Source: Blepharisma japonicum
Lineage: Eukaryota > Ciliophora > Heterotrichea > Heterotrichida > Blepharismidae
DNA length: 64,000 nt
Assembly: GCA_949751835.1 (NCBI GenBank)
Contig: CATKHK010000123.1
Span: 1-64,000, forward strand
Direction: 5' to 3'
A program made the position numbers and the translations under genes. Shown here piece after piece: positions 54,440 through 64,000 of the stretch (position 1 is the first letter of the stretch; every line of letters begins with the position of its first letter). A model generated the notes under the pieces. It saw only the letters and a program-made list of their open reading frames with translations, did not search any database and was not told where the DNA came from.

Positions 54440-54925
54440 AAATAATAAAATTTTCAACTCTTTTAAAAACTCAAATTGCTTTGATACTTAACAAATCAGC
54501 CAACTAAATTAATAGAAATATATTAGTCTGAAATTGACATTAGAACTGTTCAGAATTATATCGATTTCTCTTTAAAAATACGATATTTCCTCGGAATCCC
54601 AATATTTATTTGTCAATGATAGTAAACAATGGTAGAGTTAGCATAATTAATTTAATCAGTCTTAAATTTTAAGCACTCATATCACAGGGATAATTTTCCT
54701 CTACAACCTTGATAATAAATAGCCAAAGCAATAACCTTTAAGAAAAATCGCACCATTTATGCAGAATTTTCAGATTCATTTTTTGAGGATTATGACCGAA
54801 GTATAGATCTGGTGTGTGATTTTATGAAAAATCAGCTCTAGAGCTTAAAAAAAAATTCAAGAAAATTACCTTTTGAGAATAGATTTAGATTTCATGAAAA
54901 TTTTTTATTGAAAAATTCTTAGCGC
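54440..54925 (+). pseudogene. Decayed copy of the O-methyltransferase gene
   Basis: Blocks match 45347-46250 in order: ttttcaactcttttaaaaac near 54454 (intact: ttttcaactcttttcaaacc), a stretch corresponding to EIISIPLEKLQSLLEIL near 54545-54605, and gaggattatgaccgaagtat near 54787 (intact: gaggattatgactgcatcat). It is shortened by deletions and full of stops. Its position upstream of array gene 9 mirrors the intact gene upstream of array gene 6. Confidence 0.75.
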
Positions 54926-55312
54926 ATTCCTCGTTATCCTCAGAAAACTTCTATTCAAAAAGAATTAATATATGATCATTTTAAAAAAAAAACTTTCTAT
55001 GTGAACAAAAGAATATTTATGTTTGCACACATGCAAAAAGGTAGCAGAGCTGAATATCTACAAAGACATCAAGGAATGGTAGTTTAAGGGCGAATAGAGG
55101 AATATGAGGAAGTAAGAATTTTGGACTGAAAATTCGTTTAATTATTTTAAAATACATTTGGTTCTGCTTTAAGCACCATTTGGATAATACCTATCCTACT
55201 TATTAATCCTACTTTATAGACTATGAAGAATATAGCAATTCTATTTTTAAATAATCGCCATCAATATTAAAATAAAAATAAACCTAAATATTTTATTTAT
55301 AACACAAGTATT
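54926..55312. other. AT-rich spacer before array gene 10
   Basis: Nothing seen. Confidence 0.4.
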
Positions 55313-57007
55313 TTATTTTAATATTACTGTGCTACATTTTGGGATAATAGGATGTTTGCCAAACAAAAATTCCTTGAGTTCTTCAAGAGATATTGTCCCT
55401 GACCGATCATTGTCAACATTTCCAAAGAACTCAGCCCATTCTTTAGACGTTATTCCTTTAATGCTTGCTTTTAGCTCTTTTAGACTTAATTGTCCATCAC
55501 CACTTTTATCGCACAGCTTAAAAGCTTTTTCAAATCTTTTTATGTTTTCATCAGTATTCCAGTCTGTGCAAGCTGTCAAAAATTCTGAAAATTCTATATA
55601 CCCTTTTTCCATAAGTTCAGCTCTCTTTAAAATCTTTTTAAGCCTATTTTGGGTTTTGATATCTAGGCTTTCAATTTCGTTATAGAGCTCTTCCTCACTG
55701 ATTTGCCCATCTTTATTTTTATCTAATTTTTTAAATATTTCAATAAATTCGCGATGGTCATTTTGGTTTGTAAGATTGACTTTAAAATAAGAAAAAAGCT
55801 CTCTTGCGATTTTATCTTTAGAAGTAAATTCTACAAGGCGAGTGATTGCTTCATTATTAGAAGGAGTTAGAGCCAAAGACTGACTATTTTTTTGAATTCA
55901 TGGATGATTCAATGCCTCTTCAACAGTAATTCTTGTATTGTGGTCATAGTCGAGCATTTTACTAAGTAGATCTTTCAACTCGCTTGAGTGTAAAAATCAA
56001 TTTTCTTCATTAAAATTAAATCTTTTGCTATACTCTTTCAGAAGATCCTCTGAACATTTCCCTAGAAATGGAGGTTTTCCTGTTGTCATTGTATATAAAA
56101 TAACCCCAACGCTTCACATATCACTAGCAGGATTATTATAAACCCCATTGAGTATCTCAGGAGCCATAAAGTATGTCTATGTAAAATTTACCACCTCATC
56201 TATTTTTACTAAATCTTCTAATTCTCATGGATAAGAAAACCCAATTATTTTGCAATTAATTTTTCCACCTCGCAAGTCCAAAATAATTTTTTCAAGATTT
56301 AACCCTAAATGGGAAATTCTATGTAGATGGCAATAATTTATACCGCTTAAAATGTCTTGTGTTATTGAGCATGCCAATGATTTCTCAATAAATTCATTAT
56401 CAGCTTTATCGAGCAAACTACTTCCAGAGAAGAACTCATAAACCAAATGTCAGCTTTCTCTTGATTCATAGACTTCAAGAAGCTTAACTACATTTGGATG
56501 ATCCTAATTTATATTTACCAAGCATTGAAATTTTTGGATTTCCATTATAAATTTTGTATGGATATCTGTTGATATTAATGATTTTTTAAATTCTTTAATA
56601 ACTTTTTTTATGTCGGTTCTTTTATCATTTGCAAGCAAAATATCTCCGTAAAATCCTTTATGTAAATTTTTGACTGTTGTGTAATTAATTCTAGTCGGAA
56701 TCTTGAAAAAGCTTTGGGAGAAATCTTCAATGGATAGATTTTTCGGAGAGCTAGCTCGGGATGTCGTTGTAGAGCCTGCTTTTAGAGTTAAATATCTTGT
56801 TCTGCCTCTTGGTGATGAAGGTTGTGAGGATCAATTATTAGTGTGCCTTGTTGAAAGACGTGGTGGACGTTTTGTTCTTTTCCTTCTCATAGGAACTTCA
56901 GGAGATGTAATATCGTTATCAATCTCTGACCTCAGAGACTTAGTCGAAATGCTTGAAAACCCCTTTTCTATTGCTTGATCTGATCTTTTTGAGCAGCAGC
57001 AACCCAT
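55313..57007 (-). CDS. CDPK-like EF-hand pseudokinase 10
   Basis: Exons 57007-56519, 56503-56192 and 56176-55313 with 15-nt introns (gtaaatataaattag; gtaaattttacatag) give 554 residues. N-terminus MGCCCSKRSDQ, followed by a basic patch (MRRKRTKRPPRL) that could reinforce membrane binding. HRD reads HLGLNLEK, DFG reads GFS, and the Lys motif is VIKEFKK, an EF variant shared only with copy 11. EF1 DKNKDGQISEEE, EF3 DKSGDGQLSLKE and EF4 DNDRSGTISLEE are canonical; EF2 is degenerate. The C-terminus is longer than in copies 2-9 (HPIIPKCSTVILK). Downstream gene order (DHHC relic to the right) matches copy 11. Confidence 0.84.
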
Positions 57008-57507
57008 ATAATATTATTTTGATACTAAAATAGAAAATATCTGCTGAATTGAGAAAATAAAAATTATGCGAAAAATATCCAGAAAAGCATTCAAAAATGA
57101 AGATTTTATAAGAGAAAAAAATTAAGACATTTTGAAAAATATGAAAGACTTTTGGTCAATTTTTCAAACTTAAGATGGACTTCATAAAGAATTTTTTTTA
57201 AAGATGATCACAAATATAGTAAATTTTAGAGTAATTTTAGACAAATCCTCGTAAGAGTTGATGGAAAAGTAAACAGAGGTTTGATATACGAACTAATTAT
57301 AATTTGGCACAAAAGTGCAAATTTGCATGAAAAACTTAGCAACAAACTGAGAAAAAAATTGATGGGTGACAAGGATTAGCAAAAATTATACAGCTTTTAT
57401 TTCCCTAATTTCTGACACCTGAAAAATGTATGTTTATTTAAGAAAGTTATTACAAATGGCATTAAAATTTATCTATTCCTTGGAGCTTAAAATTTGTAAT
57501 TAATTAG
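57008..57507. other. Spacer upstream of array gene 10
   Basis: AT-rich. The part near 57325-57395 resembles 49130-49215. No gene. Confidence 0.4.
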
Positions 57508-58395
57508 CTAAACACTATAAGCTGGATATTTATCAATGATATTCCAAATCTGGGTTCTGTTTAGTAAGATCATCCTATCAAAATAAGCCTCTTCGTTCTA
57601 TAAACAATTTCAATTTTTCTCATGATCCCTTTAATTCTTTCTTTCAGAGTTTCCTTTGCTATGAAAAGAATTATGTGAAAAATTCACAAAATCAATACAA
57701 TACAACCATTATCAATGTAGACAACGTAATTATGACAGCCACCTAAATTAGGTTTAAAGAAAAATATTCCAAAAAATCCATTTTTACAAATAGAAGTTTT
57801 TCTTGGTAGCCCTACAATTATAGGTAGGCTGTTTTCATAAGAGATCGATTGTGGCCTTCTTCTAGATTAAAACATAGGAAAAACAGGAAACCTGCTTCCT
57901 CTTAATCCAAGAGAGATTGAGCGAAACACAGATGGCAATAACCATATGAAATTATGCTTGCCTATATTATTTTCTAAAAATTTGCAGGTGTTTAAAGCCT
58001 TTTACACAATTTCTGAAATTTATATTTTTCACTTGTTTGTAATGAAGAGATCTCAGAGGCATATAAATTTTGTATATTGGGTAATGCTTGCATCCTTAAT
58101 TAGGCCGACTTCAGTGAATTTTTAGTGGCAGCTCCTATTGCTTCCAAAAAGGCTTTAATCCAAGTTCTTTGTGTTATTAAGACAAAAGTAAGGCATTAAA
58201 ATAATTGGGAGAATTGGACTTATGATAATCAATAGTTAGGGACAAATAAATATGAAATAAAATATTGATACTTATGCAATTAATGCTCAGATACATAGCA
58301 GGATTTTGATCTTTCTTTAGGCCTATCATCATTATATAGACTTTTCCGAGAGCTGAGAAATTTTTTCCCTGCAAAATTTTGGCAAATCCAGAAAA
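57508..58395 (-). pseudogene. Decayed DHHC palmitoyltransferase, near full length
   Basis: Aligns along its whole length with the intact gene at 61760-62720: the 3' end (ctggatatttatcaatgatattcc), the membrane segment region near 57680-57730, the DHHC-flanking piece near 57890-57950 (gagcgaaacacagatggcaa), the zinc-cysteine region near 58035-58075 and the N-terminal membrane region near 58180-58340. Frameshifts and stops interrupt every part. Confidence 0.8.
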
Positions 58396-58704
58396 GAAAA
58401 TTATATAAAATTGGCAAAATTAACAAGAAATCTGAAAATTGGCAAATGTTTAATTTCAGTGAATATTTTTTAAACAGATAATAAACAATAAATCTTTTAA
58501 AGATTAAATGATATGACTTTACGAATTAACTCACTGAATTTTATTAAAGCTATATCAGTCTCAAAATTTGCATTAATATCCTCAATCCTCACATTAAGAA
58601 AATCAATCTACTAAAAAAATTTCAGAAAATGGTTCAAAAAATAATCTATTCTTTAAAGCTTAATTTTTACTTATAAACCTTAAAATATTCATTAATTAAC
58701 ACTA
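58396..58704. other. Spacer between two DHHC relics
   Basis: AT-rich, nothing seen. Confidence 0.4.
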
Positions 58705-59260
58705 TTAAATGTATACTCGCTAAGAATATTCCTTATCTGGGTGCTATTAGTAGCATTATCCTATTAAAATAAGATCTCTTCTTCCTAAAGCTATTTCTCT
58801 TGCTCACTGCGTTGATTCCTTTAATTCCTTATTTTTACTGATTTCTTGTAATGCAAAGCGTCATATGAAAATTGATGCTTATATTGATTATTAATTAAAA
58901 TAACGTTATGTTATGGCTATACAAATTAGGGGTTTCTGGAAATATTTCCTGACTCTTTCCACTTTAAGAGATTGCAAGTTTTTTGTTTGCTCTTAAAAGT
59001 GGTGAATTGTTTTTGTAAATTTTATGTTAAAGAATTAAACGAAAAATAGAGGCTTTTCATGGCAATCTTACAAATTGTAGGTAGGCCTTTATCTACAATA
59101 GAATTCGGCGGTAATGTTCTTCGACATTTATAAATAGGAAAAAAATTTTTGTTAATCCTAGCTGAGCATGGGTGGAATGAACCAATTACAATTACGCTTT
59201 TCATGTAGCTGTCTCAAAATCGCAAGTGGCGGTCAAAGTCTTCTACAATTTCTCATTTCA
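58705..59260 (-). pseudogene. Second decayed DHHC palmitoyltransferase, 5'-truncated
   Basis: Matches the intact gene from its 3' end (ctcgctaagaatattcctta) through the membrane region (taatgcaaagcgtcatatga near 58853) to the sequence around the DHHC motif (gcggtcaaagtcttctacaa near 59230). The N-terminal part is absent. It is more diverged than the neighbouring relic. Confidence 0.75.
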
Positions 59261-59460
59261 TTTTAAAATGTGGCCTAAAATTCGATCAATTATTTTAGAA
59301 TGAAATTTAAGTCTGCATTAATTAAATACCATTAGGAAATAATGCTGTAATTATCCTTCTTGATAAAACTATTTAGTGTGTAGCAATTATATTTAGAAAT
59401 ATTTATAATCAATATTAATAAAAATTTACATGAAGGTTTTTTATTTAGAATATAAGTATA

Positions 59461-61152
59461 CTATTCTGAGATCGCTATACTATATTTTGGACTAATACGA
59501 TTTTTACCAAACAAAAATTCCTTGAGTTCTTCAAAAGAGATTGTCCCTGATCGATCAAAATCAACACTTCCAAAAAACTCAGCCCATTCTTTAGATCTTA
59601 TCCCTTTAATGCTTGCTTTTAGTTCTTTTAGACTTAATTGCCCATCTCCGCTTTTATCGCACAGCTTAAACGCTTTTTCAAATTTTTTTATGTTTTCATC
59701 GGTGTTCCAATCTGTGCAAGCTGTCAAAAATTCTGAAAATTCTATATACCCTTTTTCCATAAGGTCAGAGCGCTTTAAAATCCTTTTAAGCCTATTTTGG
59801 ATTTTGATATCTAGATTTTTAATTTCGCTTAAGAGCTCTTCCTGACTGATTTGTCCATCTTTATTCTTATCTATATTTTTAAAAAGTTCAATAAATTCGC
59901 GATGGTCATTTTGGTTTGTAAGATTGACTTTAAAAAAAGAAAAGAGCTCTCTTGCGATTTTATCTTTAGAAGTAAATTCTACAAGGCGAGTGATTGCCTC
60001 ATTATTAAGGGGAGTTGAAGCCGAAGACCGGCTATTTTTTTGAAGTCATGGATGATTCAATACCTCCTCAACAGTAATTCTTGTATTGTGGTCGTAATTC
60101 AACATTTTACTAAGCAAATCTTCTAACTCATTAGAAGCTAAAATCCAATTTTCTTTCTTAAAAGTTCATCCTTTCCTATACTCTTTCAGAAGATCCTCTG
60201 AACTTTTTCCTCGAAATGGAAGCTTTCCATGTGTCATTACATATAAAATAACCCCTACGCTTCAAATATCACTAGCAGGATTATTATAAACCCCAGTAAG
60301 AATTTCAGGAGCCATAAAGCATGTCTACATAAAATTTACCACTTCATTTATTTTCACTAAATCTTCTAATTCTCAAGGATAAGAAAACCCAATTATTTTG
60401 CAATTAATCTTCTCATTTCTTGAATCCAAAATAATTTTTTCAAGATTTAACCCTAAATGAGGAATTCCATTCCTATGACAATAGTTTAAACCGCTTAAAA
60501 TATCTTCTATTATTGAGCATGCCAACGAATCCCCAATAATTTCATTTGCTTTATCAAGCAAATTACTTCCAGAGAAGAATTCATAAACCAAAAGCCAACT
60601 TTCTCTTGATTCGCAGACTTCAAGAAGCTTAACTACATTTGGATGATCCTAATTTATATTTACCAGGCCTTGGAATTTTTGAATATCCATTATAAATTTT
60701 TTGTGGACATCTGCTTGTATTATTGATTTTTTAAATTCTTTAATAACTTTTTTAATCTCAGTTCTTTTATCATTTACCAACAAAACATCTCCGTAAAATC
60801 CTTTGTGAAGCTTCCTGACAGTCGTGTAATTAATTCTAATCGATGTCTTAAAAAAATTTTGGGAAAATTCATTAGAGGATAGAATTGACGGAGAGTTTGT
60901 GCGAGATGTTTTTGTAGAGGCAGCTTCAAGAGTTTTCAATCCTGCTCTGCCTCTTGGTGATGAAGGCTGCGAAGATCAATTATTAATGCGTCCTGTTGAA
61001 AGTCGTGGCATCCGTTTTGTTTTTTTCTTTCTTATTGGAACTTCTGGAGTTGTAGTATTACTATCAATTTCTGACTTCAGAGATCTAGTAGTCATGCTTG
61101 AAAAACCCTTTTCTATCGTCGAGTCAAGCCTTTTTGTGCAGCAGCAACCCAT
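59461..61152 (-). CDS. CDPK-like EF-hand pseudokinase 11
   Basis: Exons 61152-60664, 60648-60340 and 60324-59461 with 15-nt introns (gtaaatataaattag; gtaaattttatgtag) give 553 residues. This is the sister of copy 10: same basic tail patch (IRKKKTKRMPRL), same VIKEFKK, same extended C-terminus (RISPKYSIAISE). N-terminus MGCCCTKRLDS. HRD reads HLGLNLEK and DFG reads GFS. EF1 DKNKDGQISQEE, EF3 DKSGDGQLSLKE and EF4 DFDRSGTISFEE are canonical. One codon shorter in exon 2 (NLLDKANEIIG). The intact DHHC gene is its upstream neighbour, on the same strand. Confidence 0.85.
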
Positions 61153-61759
61153 AAAATTTATTATTGGAATTCTAGGAGAAAATGTCTTTGATTTGAGCTG
61201 AAAAAAATTATGTAAATTCAGAAGAACGTTAATAGCCAGGACAAGCTAAAAGTCGTCCTGGACGATAAGACACTAAAAAATAAAGATTTTAAAGCAGATA
61301 AACATTTAAAATTTTATGAATGATTTTTGGTAATGTTTTTTCAAGGATTAAGATGAACCTCGTTAGACTTTTTTTGGTAAAATTAAAAGAATTTCCAAGA
61401 AATTTAGTGAATTTTAAGGTAAACTTAATCAATTAAGAATTTAAACGAAGCACTGACAAATTTAAAACTAAAGTAAGCCAAGTTTTCAATTTTGCGAATT
61501 CATTATAGATTGACATAGCAGTGCAGATTTTCATAGACAAAGCCCAGCTCTTTGCTAAAAATGAATTGTTGAAACTGGGATTATTTTTTATTCAAAGAAA
61601 ATTCTGAAAGTGGCTTAAGAGTTATCAATTTTAGAGCTTAGTTTTTTAAGTTACACATATAAACCCATAATATTTAAACTAGGAAAATAAACCCTCATGT
61701 AATCATAGCGGTTTATTATATAAAAAAAGCCAAGTAAAATTTAAAATTGCATTAATTAA
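61153..61759. other. Spacer with a small perfect hairpin
   Basis: At 61239-61265 ccaggac and gtcctgg form a perfect 7-bp stem. A related but less symmetrical sequence (ttaatagttaggataagctc) lies at 48690-48710. The rest is AT-rich and contains duplicated spacer sequence shared with 49130 and 57325. Confidence 0.5.
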
Positions 61760-62720
61760 TTAAACACTATTAGGTGGATATTCATCAACGATATTCCTAA
61801 TCTGAGCGCTATTTAGCAGCATCATTCTATCAAAATAAGACCTCTTCTTCCTACAGCAATTTCTCTTATTTTCTGTCTTTATTCCTTTAATTCTTTCCTT
61901 GGTAGATTCTCCTGTAATGCAAAGCGTCATGTGAAAAATGCACAAAATAGATACAAATACAGTGATTATCAATGAAAACAGTGTAATTATGACTACTATA
62001 CAAATTATAGTAGGTCCGTCTTCTATAAGTGATCTTCGGCTGTGATCTTCTCCTACATCATAAAATAGGAAAAACAGGAAACCTGTTATTTCCGTTACTC
62101 CAAGTGAGATTGAGCTGAACACAGATGACATGAACCATCGGTAATTACGCTTGCCTATGCAATTGTCTAGAAATCTGCAATGGTGGTCAAAGTCTTCTAC
62201 ACAATTTCCACAATTCCTATTGTTTTACTTACTTGCAATGATGAGATCTCGGAGGTCTATAAATTTTGCATGTTTGGCAATACTTGTATCCTCTATTGGG
62301 CTGACTTATAAGGACAGCTTCAGTGAATTCTTCAGGAACAGCTCCTATTGCTTCCCAAACAGGCTTCTTAGGTATGATCCCAGGCTCAGTTGTGGTCGTA
62401 AGCCAAATAAAGACAGTCGAGGACAAAAAGCAATACATTGCAATAATTGGGAGAATTGGGCTTATGGTAATCCATAGGTAGGGACTGATAAATATAAAAT
62501 AAAATATTGATACTGATCCAAGCAATGCTCAGGTACATAACAGGTATTTTTGATCTTCCTTAGGACCTATCATTATACGGCCATTGAAGAAAAACCTGTT
62601 TTTAGATGGTCAGACTTTTCAGAGAGGGAGGATAATTTCGTGAGAAAGGGTCCAGGGTGACTGAGGTGTTGGAAAAATTGGACTTGGAGAAGGATAGATT
62701 TCTTTATCAGCTATTTCCAT
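61760..62720 (-). CDS. DHHC-type protein S-palmitoyltransferase
   Basis: ATG 62718-62720 and two exons (62720-62233, 62216-61760) joined across a 16-nt intron (gtaagtaaaacaatag) give 314 residues. The intron splits a Lys codon inside the zinc-binding domain. Two membrane segments (~75-120, YFIFISPYLWITISPILPII and MYCFLSSTVFIWL) precede the Cys-rich domain YCQTCKIYRPPRSHHC, NCGNCVEDFDHHC and NCIGKRNYRWF (~160-200), then two more membrane segments and a TTxE-like motif before the Cys-rich domain (TTTTEPG). This is a complete DHHC enzyme that attaches palmitate to protein cysteines at endomembranes or the plasma membrane. Its neighbours are eleven proteins starting MGCC, whose Cys residues next to a myristoylated Gly are typical substrates. 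Three decayed copies lie in the array. Confidence 0.87.
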
Positions 62721-63210
62721 TTATAATTCAAAATTATTTGAAGCATTTCTAAGAACATGAGCGAGGGCATTTATTGGTGAGATATTTATTTGTATACTAT
62801 TGATTATATATAGGGGAACTATGAAAATGTGGGTTTGGTTTTGCATATAAATAAAGTTGCAGATAGATAGCATAAATCTGTAATAATATTTTAATTAAGT
62901 TTACCTTGCTATTTACATAGGGTCAAAAATAAAGTCTAGCCTCTTATCTTTCATAAAGAGTTGCCATTTTCCTGGACCAAAAATATTCTAGAACCCAAAG
63001 CATGATTTTTTGCATTTTTATTTAATTTTTTAAATGTTTATTCATTCTTTTAAATCAAAATAATTTGATTATTTATAAATTCTTATAATAGTGGATTTTA
63101 ATATAAAAATCAATATTCACAATAAATGGAGAATTTTGTGATTATTACAAACCTATTAATTAAAAATCTTTTCTATTCAATTTAAATTTCATTTTCAAAG
63201 TATTTAAATT
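62721..63210. other. AT-rich divergent intergenic region
   Basis: Separates the DHHC gene and the coiled-coil gene. No motif recognised. Confidence 0.4.
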
Positions 63211-64000
63211 ATGGAAATTCTAAATAAAAGTGTGATCATTGGGAAACCTTCTAAGATTTTGCAGAGCAGCGAAACAAATCAGAAATATCAAAATTTAGAA
63301 AAAGTTTCTGAAAATTTGGAGTTTGAAAAGCGAGAATCCATTATCCTCGACCAACAAATTGAAGAGCTGCAAAAAGAGCTAGAAACCCTCAACCAAGCCA
63401 ATAGCTCTTTGTATTCTGGGTCCTCTGAATATCAATTACGAAACAAAGTCCTTGCACTAGAAAAGAAACTTGGCCTTGAAACAACCCATCTCAATGAATC
63501 TCGCTCACAAAATAAAATAATTAGAGGAGAGGTAAATGGGATCAGAAAGGACAAGACTTTTTATCACATTTCAATAAAAAACTTAAACAGCACTATTGAT
63601 AATTTAACACAGAGGGTCTCTGCTAAGCATGATAAGTTCTCACACAATATGGAATCAGATCTGTTTAACCAAACTCAATTAAAAAATTTACGAAGCAAAA
63701 GCCAAAAAAACACTAATGACTATAGCCAGAAATTTAATGAATTAGGCTTTTTTATTACTGAAGAAAGAGAAAGAGGTGCTAAAATAAGGAAAAAAATAGA
63801 AGATGGAATTGCTCAACAAATTAAAAAACCAGTTGATGTTGTATTTATAACTGATTTATTGCAAAAACTTTTGAGGAATTGAAAACATAAAGTAATAGAA
63901 AAGAAAAATATTTTGGATAATTATATCAAGCATATTGATAATTTAGAAGATGCCTTCGAACAAATAGGGAAAGCAAAAGGAATGTTCAGCTTAAAAGAAA
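63211..64000 (+). CDS. Coiled-coil protein similar to outer dynein arm docking complex subunits (partial)
   Basis: ATG 63211 opens a frame that continues off the right edge; TGA 63880 is Trp (LLRNWKHKV). At least 263 residues are visible. After ~25 residues the protein is nearly continuous coiled coil (ESIILDQQIEELQKELETLN). The segment LNESRSQNKIIRGEVNGIRK followed by TFYHISIKNL resembles the conserved N-x2-LR-x-EID-x2-R block of ODA1/CCDC114/CCDC63 proteins, and the last visible part (EDAFEQIGKAKGMFSLKE) resembles their C-terminal helix start. Those proteins anchor outer dynein arms to axonemal doublets. Assignment rests on pattern resemblance only. Confidence 0.65.

Larger units (their letters stand above)
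26880..62720 (-). repeat. Tandem array of eleven CDPK-like genes with interleaved DHHC and methyltransferase copies
   Basis: Eleven paralogues lie head to tail on the minus strand at 26880, 30067, 32676, 35440, 40400, 42974, 46553, 49556, 52265, 55313 and 59461. They share intron positions and stretches of flanking DNA. Upstream flanks of several copies retain the same motif (tgcattttaataaatctaat near 48583, with close variants near 45090, 51612 and 54288), so duplication included intergenic DNA. Nearest relatives by eye are copies 2/3, 10/11 and 6-9. Foreign genes on the plus strand (38621, 45347) and a piggyBac relic sit in the gaps. Confidence 0.9.

Noticed and set aside
26880-61152. Annotation of the array as active calcium-dependent protein kinases
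   Set aside because: EF-hands and overall fold match CDPKs, but the catalytic Asp of HRD and the Asp of DFG are absent in every copy.

Overview
The window reads as nuclear DNA of a heterotrich ciliate, most likely Blepharisma. Three things in the sequence show this. The DNA is strongly AT-rich. TGA is read as tryptophan inside long conserved frames, while TAA and TAG stay as stops: an 1,155-residue receptor frame and a 1,190-residue channel frame are continuous only under this rule. Splice-restored kinase and palmitoyltransferase genes contain 15- or 16-nt GT...AG introns. Large frames run without other interruptions, which fits a somatic (macronuclear) sequence, but this cannot be proven here.

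Layout. 1-4000: a large receptor-like multi-pass membrane protein, preceded by a deleted copy of itself. 4402-6990: a decayed non-LTR retrotransposon (CCHC, APE endonuclease, reverse transcriptase) on the minus strand, abutting 7000-12840, a scrambled block of TPR-repeat frames, UBA-domain gene copies and a 12-bp minisatellite, ending in one intact TPR gene. 13200-18000: sparse region with a relatively GC-rich broken gene, an unknown basic protein gene, a relic of the channel gene, a hairpin-rich possible RNA and a two-finger C2H2 gene. 18700-25900: a compact, ordinary group (Tim17/22/23-family protein, acidic-tailed small protein, coiled-coil protein, TRP-like ion channel), followed by a decayed copy of the basic gene seen at 15048.

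26880-62720 is the striking part: eleven tandem, same-strand genes that look like calcium-dependent protein kinases (N-terminal MGCC acylation signal, kinase fold, EF-hands). In every copy the HRD motif reads H-L-G and the DFG aspartate is gone, so the whole expanded family is predicted to be calcium-sensing, membrane-anchored pseudokinases. One copy lacks EF-hands, one lost an intron, two are frameshifted, one duplicated its N-terminal tail. Interleaved are an intact DHHC palmitoyltransferase gene with three decayed copies, an O-methyltransferase gene with one decayed copy, a B-box/kelch-like gene and a piggyBac transposase relic. The pairs CDPK+DHHC and CDPK+methyltransferase show that segments larger than a single gene were duplicated. 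The palmitoyltransferase family could acylate the Cys pair of the neighbouring pseudokinases (inference). The window ends inside a coiled-coil gene resembling outer dynein arm docking complex subunits.
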